Below the pieces are notes generated by a model. It ran no database searches. It had not been told where the DNA came from and was given only the letters and a program-made list of their open reading frames with translations. A program made the translations under genes and the position numbers. A stretch of DNA of 64,000 nt from Puffinus mauretanicus (Eukaryota; Chordata; Aves; Procellariiformes; Procellariidae), in contig JAJKFH010004158.1 in NCBI GenBank assembly GCA_023333565.1, positions 62,001 to 126,000 on the forward strand. The letters are read 5' to 3'. Positions 1 through 14,500 of the stretch are shown piece after piece. The number at the start of each line of letters is the position of its first letter. Positions within the stretch are counted from its first letter, which is position 1.

Positions 1-3000
1 CGAAGATGGATTGTGTTGGAGACAGACCATCCCATCCCGAGGGGGCCCAGGGCTGAGCTGAGGACCACCATGGAGGTACCCGGGGCAGCACTGGTTAGCC
101 TTGCCCAACTGCTTCTGACTGCAGGTAGAAAGGGAAGGGGATCCTGGGCTGGGTTTCCTGCTGGGGGCAAACAGAGCAAAACCATACTGGAGCCAAGCCC
201 AAGATGGATGGAAGGAAACAGCTGGGATTTGAGGACTGGGGTTTGACTTCGCTGCAGGATCAGAGCCTGCTGCATCCTCTTTCAGCAGCCTCAATTACAG
301 GGAGAATGTTTGTGGGGGTCCCCTTGGCTCCAAAGCCTCCTGCACACATCTCTCCATTGCCAGCCTTATCACAGCACTTACAAAACTGCAAATGATAGTC
401 ATTTCAATGGAAAAATCCTGTAATTTGACGTAGTCTCATTTTAAGTTACCATGTTTGCTTCTGCAAGGTCCCCTGCCGCTTCCCTTACAAAAATTTATTG
501 GTTGCAGTTTCATCCCTGACTCAGTAGTGAGGGAAACACTGGTCACGGTGCAAAGCCACCCACCTGAGAGTGCATGGAGAATATGAACAATTTTCTCCCC
601 TTCAGCACTAACAGGAGACACTGATTTCTCCGAGGTCAGTGTTCCTTGTTCACTTAGCACAGCGCTTAGGGACCTCTGCTGAGCTTACAACTTGAATGTG
701 CCAAGCGTTGTACAAACACACAGCAGAAGATGGCTTATTTGCTATTTTTGTTAATGTAAACTTTATAAGGCAGAAGATACATATTTTTTTAATCCACCAT
801 GGTATTAAAGTGCTTTTTGTAATATGATGACATGCGTGCCGGAAATGAACAGTGCTGGGCATTGCTTCCCCCCTGCCAACTCCAGCCAGTTCAGTGGTAG
901 AGCAGGAGCTGCTAACCCGGGTGGAAGATGGCCCCGATGGCTGTCTGTTGCTTTTACATTTGTTCTCTTAAAGCAGTTATGAGAAATTGCCATGCAGAAG
1001 GGCAGGCTTGAGTTATTCTGCCTGCAGGCTAGGGTCAGTCCCTGTCTGAGGCTGGCTTTACCATCGAGTCTCTGCCACCAGTCCATGCCTCTACCAGCTG
1101 CCTCACAGGCTTCCTGGAGCAGCAGTTGCAGGAGCCCCGAGCTCACTGACAGCTTCGTTACCCTGAGCAGCATCACCTGGGGCTCAGCTACACCTGCAGG
1201 CTCTATTTAACCTCAGCCCCAGGCACCTAGAACCTTCTCTGAGCTAAGCTGTGCAGTTGATGTTCTAGCCCTGTCTCCTGGATGGACCTCAGCCAAGCTG
1301 ATGGTGTAAGTCACTTTTCTTTTTGCTCTGGGGGCAGAACTTCTTTTTCTTCTCTTCAAGGTTACTGCAAGATCAAAGGTGATCATCTGCCTGGTGGTAA
1401 CTCATCTGTGATAGCAGTAAAGCTTTGCACAGCATTGGGCTTGAGCCTAGTATCAGAGAAGGGGGGCTTATTTTTTCTGATAACTCATTTGACTGCCTTG
1501 TAAGTGTTTAATAAGGTGCATCAAAGAGAATTGCATAAATTAGCTGCTTATGAATTGTGAGCTGTTATCTTGGTAACGTATCTGGAATCCCATGGTAATG
1601 CACGTGGTGTGTTGTTATCTGCGTAACTGCCTTGTGATCCAATGTGTGGTGCAACAAACAGCTGAGCTTCAACAGCACGAGATTTTAGTACTGGTTCACT
1701 GGTAAGCCCTGATTAGTCTAATTTCATTGAAGGAATCCGCACTACCTTTAATTAAGGGAAATTGGAGAGACTGTATAGTTTCCAGAGGTCCTTTTGTGTG
1801 TATGGTGTGTAAGGGGGGTGAGGTGTTGATGTGTTGTGTTTTTTGTGTGGGTGGCAGAGCAGATTTCTCTGTACGCTGTCTCCATGTACCCATCTGCAAC
1901 CCTGGTCCCAACTCACCGTTAAGGTGAAGCTTAGGTCATTCGCAAATCACTTTTATGGGTAAATGCGCAGCATATAATTATATCTGAACCAAACATACTC
2001 TCTTCTTCCAAAATAAATAAATACAATATATATATGGTCTGCCAGAGCTAAAAGGTTCAGAGTCTGGGGATCTGAAGATGCTGATCTGCAGTGCTTGGAG
2101 AAGGGACTTGATATGAGGCATTTACAAAACTGAAACTCACGGCTTTTTAGTAACCCTGAAAAGACAGGGCATGAGGCACAAAGACAGAACAAGGAGCAAG
2201 GCAACATGCTGAGAAAAGTTAAGTTTGTTCATTGGGCTCTTGTGTGCCAATTATTCCTTTACACAAAACCTCCTGCGCTTTTTCTTGATCAGTGTTCGTA
2301 ATTATGGACTAGCCTCCCTTGTTCAGACCTGTAACTTTGTTCCTCTTCTCCTCTATGTCTGGCAGGGATCTGATTTCTGAGCATGACAGGACTATGGTTG
2401 ACCATACTGGGCTGAGCACATGCAGAGTGGGGTTGAAATACTGTAGTTATTAACTATGGGTTAATCATCCTGCAGCTCTGTTGTTACAAGGCTCTTAGGC
2501 AATGGCTAAATTCAAGGAAACTAAAAAGAAGCCAGCTGTCTTAGCTGATTTATTGGTAATGCAATTCTCATGAGGGGGAGAATCTAATTACCACATACTC
2601 TCACTGCTCTCCTTTCTCTCATCCCCTCCCAGAGCTGATTTAAAGATGAAGCTATTGGTGCAACGATGACTTTCTAGTTTACTTCTTAGCGTTGCGATTT
2701 AAGACAGCTTCAGTGTTTTCTGAGCTGCATTTTCATGTCAATATGAAGACTCAAATGAAGTAGTGTGCTCATGTCAATAAAAAAGAGGTACAGAGGCTAA
2801 TGTGAAAAACACCCTGCAAATTTTTTTAGAGAAACTGAAAATTTACCAGTGGAGCTGTGCTTTTCCCCTGTGGCAGTGGAGCATGAGCTGTGGTCCTGGC
2901 AGGAGCCGCCATCAAACCCACAAAATAAAGGAAGCACCTGGTAGGTGGCACGTGAGCAAGGAAAGATGGGGGAGGGAGGTGGCCTTCCCTCTGAGGCACT

Positions 3001-6000
3001 CAATTATGGACCCTGGTGCAAAACAACAAAACCTCCAAAAAACCCAACTCCTCAAAAAAAACCACATATGGAAGGCTTAGTCAAAGGGATTAATTTTTTT
3101 TTTTCCTTATCTTTACTTGAAAAAACAAATGACCTTGCAGCCACATTTTATGTAGTAGGCAGCATTTGAGAGATGTCTAAATGGTTCAGGGTGGTGCTGT
3201 AGCAACATCAATGAATGATGTGAAAACTGGGTTTAGCTAAAAACAGAACTAAACGTGACTCTGTGCTTACAAATTCTTCATGCGGACATGAATGCAAACA
3301 AGGACAGACCTCTCTGCAGAGGCCACACGAACTGTAATAGGAGCAGTGCTGTCAGGGAAAAAAAAGTTGTGATCTCTGACAATCGACTAATACAAAGTGA
3401 CATCTGCTAAGTGAAGAGCCAGGCCCTTTGCTGGTGCCAGCCAGCCGTGCAACTGGAGAATTGCCTCTGCTGGTTGCTCTGCCTTGCTGCACCAATGACG
3501 GGTCTCATGTCCAGAAGCATAAAGCCAAAGAACACAAGTCCAGTCAGACAGCATCAGTGAAGTCATCGTGAAACATGAATAAGGCTGCGCTGGTCCAGCA
3601 CAAACCCAGAAGTGCCTCATTAAGGAATATACTTGTTTGCCAGTGCCACCGCTGCGGGAAAGCTTTGTTGCATACCTTGGTGAGGAATACCAAGCACGAT
3701 TCGTTAGGCTGTATGTAAAACTTAGTCTACCACACAGTGTTGGCTTTTGTGCAAAGGCGAGCAATGTAGAGTATTAGTGAGAGAGCAATGACACATGTTA
3801 ATGAACTTCATTGGCAGACACAAGGCTTAAAGAAGCCCCATATCCAACAGTGGAAATCTGTTATTTCAGACCTGCAGGTCTCCTCCAGGAAGGCATGATG
3901 AGCAGGAACCCAACCCGTTGGCCCTAGAGGGGCCGTGTCTTATGTAGGCACGCCTTTGAGCAGCTGCACTTGAGCTTTGCTTCAGTGTGGGGTCAATCAC
4001 CACGCATTTGCCCAAATATTGCTTCTTACTATGTATGTGCATGTCCATGCAATGGGTGACTTTTGAGTGTTAATAATTCACTCTCCACCACGCTCTCTCT
4101 GAAGAGCAAATTGCTGCAAGGCTTCCTACTCATTTCTTGACAGTAGAAGAAACAGACTGTACACAAAGTAATTTAAAATACTGAGCTTTGAAAACCATTA
4201 GTATTGTAGTCCCTGTTGCAACAGCACTGGCCTGTAGTTCCCACCCCTGTCCTTGAGAAACCCCAACTACAAATAAGCAAACCTACCCCTGGCTATTTAT
4301 TCAAAACGGAAGGCTTGTGACTGTTAATATTACCATGATAAATGTGAAACAGGCATTAGACAAGAGAGAGACTTTACAAAGGGAGATAGGGAGGAGTGAA
4401 AGGAACTGCTTCCCTCAACTCTTGTCCTCATCAAATAATTGATGAAACAAAAGGGAAAAAAAAAAATAAATCTCAAAGGCACTCTGAATTCAGTGCATAA
4501 ATAATTTTGGACATCAGGAATGGGCTTACTAACCACATGCTGCGGGTGTGGTGTTTCAGCTGAGCATAGGCAGAGATTGATGGTGTGGAAATATGTAAGA
4601 GAACAGCAGCCTGGATGCTCAGCAGTGGATGGACATCTGCTGTTAGGCTTCTGGATCAGTAATTAGCAACCCAGATTTTCAAAAGTGTTGAGCGCCTGAC
4701 AGCTCCAGCTGGCTTCTGTCGTAATTATTAGAAGTTCAGTGTTCAAGTTCAGTGCCTTGGAAATATTTTTTCAGTCTAGCCCTGCATTTAGAAATCTAAG
4801 TGTAGGCAGCAGTTTGCTAAACACTACCCGACTGGCAGAACTTGAGGGCTGATCCCAAAAACACAATATTGCTGTAAGAGCTGGCGGTAGGGATGGTGTG
4901 CTGAGGCATAAAGATACGTTATAGAAATGGGTTTTACTATGAGGGCTTCCTATGCTGCTCTGCCACGTGTCACTCAAGAAGGCTGCTCCGAGGGGCTTTA
5001 GCTACTTCTCTTTGTTATCTGTTCCTCACAAGAAGCTTTCGGCTTCAGTGCTCTGACTCTCAGGGGAGAGAAATGGAGAAACCGTAAGGTTGGCAGGCAG
5101 AGATACCATAGGACAAATGTCCAGAGACAGTATTAAGAAGAAAGAATGAACCATTGTCAGTTTTTGACAGACTCTTTTTTTGAGAGACTTTTTTTGAGAA
5201 AGGTTGGTGTCAAAGGTACCAGCAGCACTTTGGCAGAAGAGAAAGAGGAGCCAGTGACTGGTTTGTCAGCTTTTGGTCATTTATTGGTCTTTTATGTATT
5301 CCAGACAGAAAACTCAAATATGGTGAATATCTTCATGGAAAAGGGAAGGCACTGAAAGGAAAACCAGAAATTGATAATTTATTACAGAATATATTTACTA
5401 CATTTTGACTGGTAAGATCCCTGTTGTTAAAGTTGCTAATTATTTCCCACTGTAATACTCTAGTTGGATTTACTTAAAGTTTGGTTGAAGTTTATAAGAA
5501 TTTGGGGTGAAATTTGCAGTGCTTGAAGTTGTTTGAAGCCAACATTTTTATTGAACTTTTAAAATCTCTTTTTTTGCCTTACACGAAATGAAAAGCCTTG
5601 GAAGTTTACAAGCCTTCTCTTGTTGGAAAGCCTCAACTTTATGTTGAGATAGCTGGGTTGAAAGCTCATGGAGTCCTTGAGCACTTCAAGACCTATTGAT
5701 GAAAAAGAACAGGTTATTACTGAGACTGTCTGAGAAGGTATCTGTCCAACGTAGCTTTTCCTCTGTGTATACAATTAAAGCTATAATGAATTGTAATGCA
5801 ATTATGAATGGCTCTTGGGTGCCTGGCTTGTGACACTGTTAATCAAATTGGAGGTGCAGAGCACTCGGCTGCAACCCAGGGCAATTTGTTATGCAAGGCA
5901 GAGACTGAAATAGTTATTCTTCTGGTGTCTCTGGTGGTTGTGTCTCCTCTAGTGGATGATGCGGAATGGAATTCTTAATATCAACTCACAGAGTTCTGAA

Positions 6001-9000
6001 ACAAAAGTCTTGGTTTTCTGCACCTCAATGACAAGACGTGAAACTGCATATTTATTTCTAAATTCATACTGATATCAAGTATTCCCTAATATCTCCTCGG
6101 CATTGTTCCCTCAATTTGGACAGTGAAATAAATTTGTTGCTTGCAGCCTTTCAGAGACTTATACTGAGATACCAGAGGCCAGTTACGTTTCTCAGTATGA
6201 TGCAGTTACCAGTGCTTCAGATCCTAGAACTGGAATTCAGTTAATAATTCTGTCGTGCTAGCCTAGGACTGTAGGATCTCACTGTTTTTGTAGGAAGACG
6301 ATCAATGGTAATGAAAGCAATTAATTATGGAATGACATTATGGAATACATGCAATTCCAAGTGAATTGCGTCTCAGTTATTCGGGCTTCTTAAGGAACCA
6401 CAACTTTAAATGATCAGTGTCAACAGATCTTGCAGGTGTAAGAAGTAAACTTACAAACAAAAAGAAGAAATGTAACTAAAATCAGTTAGAAGGAAAGATG
6501 AAGTAACAAGGAGTAACCTCAAGAAGTTTAAACTTTTAGCAAAGTTGTGAGCCAGGTAAAAGCAAGGTCCTTTTATATGAAATGTCAAGCACCTTTGATA
6601 GGAAGTGTTTGTACCTGAGCTACTTATAATTGAATTTGAGTGAATTATTTTATGCAGTAGCTCATGAAATATTCACGTTGGCTGCCACAAGAGCTTTCTC
6701 AGATGTATCAGTGAATGGCTGAAAGACTCGGCAAAGGATGACAAATGTCAGACCCGAGCTAAGCTAAAACATCTCTAGAGAGATGCTATGGAAAATGGTA
6801 ATAGCTCTTGTCCTTTTTAATTCCTTCCCTAGCAAACAGGATGAGAAAGTACAGAGTGTGCTGAAACTGCCCAGGGATCCTACAGTGCACCTTACTACAA
6901 ATAGAAAAGTTACTTCAAAAGGAGACGAAGACTGGCAGAAGATAAGATGCTTCAGCCTGGAAAGGAGTGGAAAATCTCACCCCGTGGAAGAGGCAGGTGG
7001 AAACAGAGGAAAGGAGTATGAGCTTCGAACTTCCAGAATACAGTAGGTACACATTTACAGATTTTCTTATTGGGCAAGAGGGAACTGGGGACACTGAGGG
7101 AAGCAAATCTGTTTCTCTTTCATAAATAGCAAAGCATGTAAATCAAATACGCAAGAATGCCTTGCAGCAGACAAAAGAGCAGGAGGGAACAGAGAACTGT
7201 TTCAGCAGTAGCTTCGTGCATGGATCACAAATTGTCATGAGTCTCTCTGCACAGCAGCTACCCTGCAACGACACAACAGTTTCTCGCTATTTAATTACCA
7301 GGAGAATACTGACAGGCTAGAGGATATTCTGTGAGGAGGAATAATTACTTTGAGAGGGCTGAAGGGAAAACTGACCTAAGCTGAAGGCCTGGGAGGGAGG
7401 AAGGGGAGGGAGGTGGATGCCAAAACCCAGATCAAGCCACCAGATCCGGGTCTATTCTGGATAAGAACATCCTCTTTAGATCCAGTCAGTGTTTTCTTCA
7501 CTACATGTCAAATGTCAAATTACTTACAGCTTTTCAGTACCTTCCTACTTGCTTTTCTGTCATTGCTGCATCTGTTTGAAAGTGTCTTGAAGATGAAGTT
7601 ATTTCCTGGAGGAATTCTTGTACGTGTTTTCCCCCTGCAGTTCATCATTCTTATCTGCTATATTCATTGTCAGGAGGAAGATAATTTTTTTTTTTTTTTA
7701 CATATACTGAGCAATTTAAACTACTCTTTCTCATTTTTCTTTTTGGAGGTTTAGTTATTAACTAGCTCCTGCTGACTTCTGGCATTTAACCTTTCTAGAA
7801 GCTTGACTTTATTTGTTTCTCTTTTTATTATCATCCAGATACTTGTTTTTTTTCAGAGAATTTGTTCTGAATTCCCCTCTCAATCTTTACTTGACTGAAA
7901 GGATGCAATGGAACTGATCACTGCATTTCAAGTCCCAGTTTCTGCATCAAGAGAAAGCAGAATATTCTACAAATTCCGTCTACTATTTGGGAAACAAAGG
8001 AACGAAAGACCAAACATGAGTTGTGTGGAGTATGTCCTAGTGTAATGACACATCCATCCAGATGTTCATTCATCAAAATGCAGACATCCATTACATGATA
8101 TGCATGTCAAGCCAGGCAGTAAGCTTCTTGCATTTCATGTGAATGCTTGAATGTCCTGCCTATGTTATGGGTATCTTCCCTAGAGGGGACACAGGGATCA
8201 CGTTATTCCTTTACTATACAGAAATCCTTTTCACAGATGGAAATTGTTATCGGTTCCCCCTCACTGCTCTGAACATCTAACACTCATGCATCATGTCCCC
8301 ATCTGATGTTTATCTTTCTTACAAACTGGAGGGTATTGCTGACTCCCTGTTATTATCATCAATCCTTTTCTGCAGAACTGTCAGCCACCTAATTGCTCCT
8401 CATCTAACACTTGGGTAGATGATTATTACAAACTAAATGTAGGATCTTTATTTGCCTTTCTTTTTTCAGTCTGTTCCTGTAACTTCTCAAGACTATTCTG
8501 AATTTTATCCTAAATAGGCCTAGAAAAGCATATACAAAATGCATATTCAGAATGAGAACTTTGAGGAGAGTCATCACTGCAGAACAATCCAGTGGAATCA
8601 TCGTTAAGGGGAAATGGAGGGCCCAACAGTGAAGCTAAGAAACACTCAGCAAACCTAATTAACCAGGGAGCATGTTTGATGAAATGGCATTTCTAAGTAA
8701 ATAGTTATATTAAAAAGAAATTAAAAAAAAAAAAAGAAAAAGCAGCAATAACAGAAAACAACATCACAGGAGAAAAATCAAAGCTGCAGTCATCTGTATT
8801 TTTAGATGATACCAATTGGAAGTTAAGGAAACAGGAATAAAGGCTCAGTTGATAATGGAACGTGTACTTGGAATGAATCAAGATAGGCGTAAAAATATCG
8901 GGGACAAATGACATTTCTGAGAAACCTACATATATTGGCCGTGTTAATGGAGTTCGGAGTCATGGTAACACTTTTCTGCTTCATGAGAGTTTGCTTGCAG

Positions 9001-11513
9001 TGGCTTTTCTAATTGCAATGTGTTCAACCTTTTCAGCCAACGGACATGGGAGGAAAAATGAAACCCGTCTGATATCTGTTAATTGACAGCAGTGGGCATC
9101 CAAATTATACTAGTGTAAGAGGACCAAGCTATGTCTTTGCCAAACGTTAGACCATGTGGTAAATAGCTTTCTTTTAAAATAACAGAATATATAAGCAAAA
9201 CCATTGATTTTTACTCGTAAAAATAAATGTAGGTGACTTCACTCGTGTCTACTGAATCACTCATATTGGTGTCACTTCACTGCACCAAGTTAGTACATCC
9301 GATGCAATCAGTGTCCTTTTTCTTTAGCTGAAAAGGAGGGGGAAAAACTTCTGACTTCTGAAAGAAATCATCATATGAGGTCCCCACTGATATCTACAGG
9401 AGAAAAGGAAGGATGAAGTGAGGCGTTTATTGGCTCGCAATTCCTAATTTATGGGGCTAAAGGCTGTTTATTGTTGGCAGAGTTATTGCTTGTTTTCAAC
9501 CGATTTAATTTATTGTGATTTGGGGTTTGTTTGTGCTTAGGAAGGAAAGGCATCATTATATTAGTCACAGTAATTGTTGAGGAAGAAACAAATGAATGTT
9601 TCATGGAAAGGCTGTGAAACAGTTTCTTTTGTAGAAGAGCTACCTGAGGAGGGCTTTAATGTACTCTGGAAGGCAAGCTCCAGATCTACCCTCCATTACA
9701 GCTTTTGTCTTTCTTCCCTCCTTTCCCAGACTGTGAGGGTGTGAGCAGGCTTGGAAAACACAGCTCCAAAAAAAATCCTCACCTTCATTTCACCTGATGC
9801 AGCAAAGCACCAAAATAATATTACCTGAAGAATAGAGATAGTTCTCTGATGCTAAATAGAGATGTCAATAGAGAGATACTTGTGATATCAGAGAGATGCT
9901 GCCAAAAGAGGGAAGGCTTAAATACAGGTATAGTTTTCTTTTAACAGAAAGCAACAGGAAGTATTTTCTCAAGGGGCCGGGGAGTGGAGACACACAACCA
10001 GAAAAATAAGCTCAAGTAACTTGTGCCTAAAGCCTTGAGGGCAACACAGTGGCAGCCTAAAACTTGATTAAAAGCAAATGAAATCCAATAGCTTCCAGGG
10101 CTATTTACCAGCTAGGCAGACTCGAGTGCTTGTTGTCCTGCAACTGATAGGGACTGAAAAGCAGAAGAGATCTTTTTGGGATGCATATTTAGCACTATAA
10201 ATCCCTCTGACCTTTGAAGAGCTGCTTTTCCTCCTAGCCACTCTGAGATGCTTTTTCCTTCCCTTTTGCAAGGGTATGTGGGAAGATGTGAGTGCACCTG
10301 CTTCATTTAGGCCATTTCATGCAGGAATGGGGTAAGTTCAAAGGGAATAGCAAGCAACAGGGAAAGCGATAGACAAGCACAATGACAGAAACTGGGCAGG
10401 CTAGTGATGAAGGACACAGTATCCAAGACTAAAACTCTTCAGCTGATAAGCCACTAAAACTACAGGCATAGCCTCAAAGAGGTTCAACCGGGACTTCATA
10501 ACTGATAAGAGGGAAAGAAGATTAATAGGAGCATTATGGGATACTCAAGGGGGAACTGTGAGACTATGCAAAAATTTTTAAGGAAATGTCCCTCACTTAT
10601 ATGCACTTAAAGATGAACATGTCACCATGAACAACTAGCCATAAAAGGCTGTGTTTCATCAGAGATGCCTTGTAGATGCTTGTGCCGTCAATAACATCAT
10701 ATATGTGTAGGAGTTACTACATATTTACAGCCAGAGTGATTCTGGCCCACCCTTTGATTTGATTGAGCTCTGCTTCAGAAGCAGCTAATAAATCAAGAGA
10801 AAGGGAACAGGAACTGCTGGTGTGGGTGTGCTGCTCATTTCAAGTGCGTCAGGCTGTGGCTTCCGCAGTGGGGGAACAGAAAAAGCTTGTAATTACCTGA
10901 AACGTGGTGCTGTTTTGTGCATGCTGGAAAGGGCAAAGGAATAGCGAAACCCAGCAATTGCTGTAGCAGATTGAATGCTGAACAGTTTTGCTTTTCGCAA
11001 GGACAGGGGATGGTTGGAGGGACAGGTCATCCCAAGTGACAGCGGGATGTGACTGCCTCAGATTTAGCTCTTCCTGCCTTACACAGCCCTCCAACACTGT
11101 ATCACCGTGCTTTGACCCCAGTGTGTGCAAAACACAGCTTGGTCTTGTGCTGTAAAATATCACCGGGGGTGGCTTTCAGTACAGCCACCAGATGTATACA
11201 GGGTACTTTGGATACTCTGAACTGGAAAAACATATTAAAAATGACATCTCTTGGCACTCATGAGCCATTTTAGATGCAGGCTGACAGAAAAGGCACCAGC
11301 TTTTCCACAGAGTGTAGGAAAACAGCTGCAAGATATGAAAGATTCCTCATATTGATGTGTAAATATTATTTTACATGCACAAGGATAATATTTTCCTTTC
11401 TCTTTACAGAAAACCACCAGCTAAACCTTGGCATGCCTTGGGATTACCTTGCTCTCTGGTGGAGAACAGGAAACCTCGCTCCTGGTAGAGGCAGTGGTAG
11501 GTTTTGCAGGTGG

Positions 11514-11550
11514 TTTTTTTTTTTTCCTTTTTTCCTTTTTTCAATTTTTA
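11514..11550. repeat. T-rich low-complexity tract
   Basis: A run of T broken by a few C residues, about 37 bases long. It is simple sequence in the gene-free region and shows no sign of being the tail of a recognisable retroelement. Confidence 0.7.
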
Positions 11551-14500
11551 GTCTTAAGGACCTTGTGCTGGAACTGCTGCTGGTGTGGTGAAACTGCTCC
11601 ATGTTAACACTGCGCTTTGGCTTTGGCCTTAGGCAATTCTAACAGAAAACAGCCCTGTGGCTAATGAAGTGATCTGCAGAGTGTATTTACACACTATTTA
11701 AACAAAAAGCAGGACTGTAAGCTGCCTATTTTTCCTGCTGAAGAGCTGGCCCGAGCAGGGTAAGCCGGGTGGCTGTCGCCCACGCTGCGATGACCCGAAG
11801 CATCGAGCGGGAACGCAGCTTTGTGCAATGTTCACACAGATGATTTCTTCCAGGAACTGGGGGTACCAGCGGCTACGCTCTTACTGCCAAAACATGGTCC
11901 CTGATCTGTTTCCTTATTTTACCCCTTACAGGGTAAAATATTATTGCATTCTGACGAACCCGAGAAAGCAAACTGGGACAGAGCGTATGAAAACTCTGTG
12001 TGCGTTCAGGCACACATTTGCCATCCTGGAGCTAGATTCATTTACTTTATCTGACATTACCTTGCAGCAAGCTGGACATAAATTGAGAGTTAAGCATAGC
12101 TGTGGGCAACTAGCTTTTTATGGACAATTGCAGTAATAATTTGAGTAATTTCTTTTGCTGTTTTGTTATGTTGGGTTTTTAATATTTGTAAGCCATTTAA
12201 AATGAAAAGACATATACAGGGGAGTTTGTTATAACCATGCCTCAAAATGCCATTTAGAATAATTGTGATGCTCCAGCCCTGCACAAACCTTTCACGGGGA
12301 GGAGATAAATACACTTTATTAAAACAGGAGATGTCCACAGCGAAGACCAACATTAAATGACTGCAGGAAGCAACATAAAAATCGCTTCTTTCAAAGTTCA
12401 CTCCTTTTGATGAACGCACAGCCTCCACCCTGGCATAATTTTGCTTGAAGCACTGGGTACTGAACTAAAGAGAAGCCATTTAAGGGAAGAAAGTATGAAC
12501 TGTCAATTATATATGAAAATCAGAGTTCATTACTTAATGCCTCAATGCTTAGATACCGTAGGGGATGCTTCAAGATCAGGAAGTGACTGGGAAATAAGTG
12601 GTCTCTGAGTTTATTGGGACATACGCTTTTTTTCCTAGACAAATATACTATACTGAAAAACAGTGTCCTGCAAGGGAGTAACTGGCTATGGTGTATAGTG
12701 GGACTTCGTTTTCTTATAGGCTTTGGTTTGGCCCTTCATTTTATCACTCAAGAAATCTGAAATCCACTCTCAGAACTGCAAGACCTTTACATAAATGAAA
12801 CATGATGGAGGAACATTTCAGCCACTAATCTTTGATTACTGTTACAAGCTCATATAGATACAAAACTAAGGGAAAATTTTTATTCCATTTTTTTCGTTTT
12901 GCAAAACCTCTTAATAGTGCCAGGAACATGGAGATGGGTCAGAGAAAATGCCAATGGAACTCCCAGTAATCTCTGTTCTGTGATTTTTATGCATGTTATG
13001 GAAAATAAGTCTTAAGTCTTCACATTCTTCTAGTTTCCAGATAGAGTGGGGAAAAAAGTTTTGCAGTGATAGAAGGGGTAAGAATCATGAAATGGAGCAG
13101 TTCAGTTCAATCTGGTCTCTGTTAGTTTTGGAACTTTCAGTGAAGCCATTAAATAAATTACATGAGACACTGGAAGGAAAATTGTACATCAGCACCTGAT
13201 TTATGAGATTTACAGTAAAACACTACCAATGCTAATAAATTATGTCCTTTCTGAAGATGGTAGCCATACTTTATATAAATTATTTTACAGCAAGAAATAC
13301 TTTTTTACATAAAACGGCTTGTACGTGCAAAACTGATGGTAAAAAAGGAGCAGAATTCAGAAAAAAGGGTTATAGTTTGTGGGTCAGGCTTGGCAAGTTG
13401 TGAAGTTTTCAGCGATTCAGTGGATGTGGCAATAGCAAGGCTGATCAAAGGAAATGCAGCAAAAATATATGTGGAAGGTTGCAAACAAAACCAGCAAGTC
13501 CAGCCCTGAGCTAGAAAGAGGTTGAGTTTCAGAAAGCAAAAGATAGGGTCAAAACAGAAATTGTGTGGTCTTAGAGCAAAGAGCACACGCATGAGGTGGA
13601 GGGGGATATGCTAAAAATAAGTGATAACAAAAGGACAAATTGGTCCAGAGACCTCAAGACAACTGGGAACATGTAACTTGGGCGCAGTCTGTTCAGATGT
13701 GAAGCAGGTGCTGGAAGATAAGGGAGATGCAGATACCGAGTGACATGAAGCGTTCCCCTCCCCTGCTCCCAAGGTCAACAGCGGTACAACAGTGACAGCC
13801 AGGACCAGGACTCAGCGAGAGGAGCAGCACCAGCATCTGCAAATACCGGCGCTGCTGGACCAGATCCTTCCCCAGGGAGCTACAACCAGTGGTGGCTGTG
13901 GCCGAGCAGTACGACAGGGGAAGAGCTGTGCCACGTGCCTGAGAGCCACCAGAAGATTTAAAGGCTGCTTTTCCCCATTACCTCCCTCAGCTCTATTTTC
14001 CCTCCACAGCAACGAGAATTCATATTTTCCTGGCAGATCCTTCCTAGTTCCTTGACTCAATCTGCCAAGCGTCAGAGGGAATTTGTGGCATCGTGGAGAA
14101 AATGGGAATTAATCCTGAAATGCATCTGGTCATGGAGCACTTGGTGTCCTTTCTTCCAGCTGGCACTAGGGATCTCTCTGTCCCTAATACGCCTCCTTTA
14201 AATCACACAGGTGATTGCATAGTAACGACCACTTTCTATATTCATATTGGGAGATCGCAAAATAATACCATGTTTGGGGGATCTGGCAGTGACCCCAGAG
14301 TAATTCTGCATGACGAGAGTTGGAGAATTTGTCTTGAGTGTTTAGGAAATCTTCTCTACATGCTTGATGCAATGAATTCGGAGTAAATTATAACTGGTTT
14401 CCATTTGTCAGGTACTAGACTGTGATCGATTCTAGCATGGTTCAGGGTGCAATTATTTCATATGCTTCCACAAGTCAGACTGTTCAAAGCGCTAACCTGA

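Noticed and set aside
13740..14060. GC-richer patch with open frames on both strands, considered as an exon or LTR
   Set aside because: No recognisable protein, splice signals or LTR ends; overlapping opposite frames suggest composition only.
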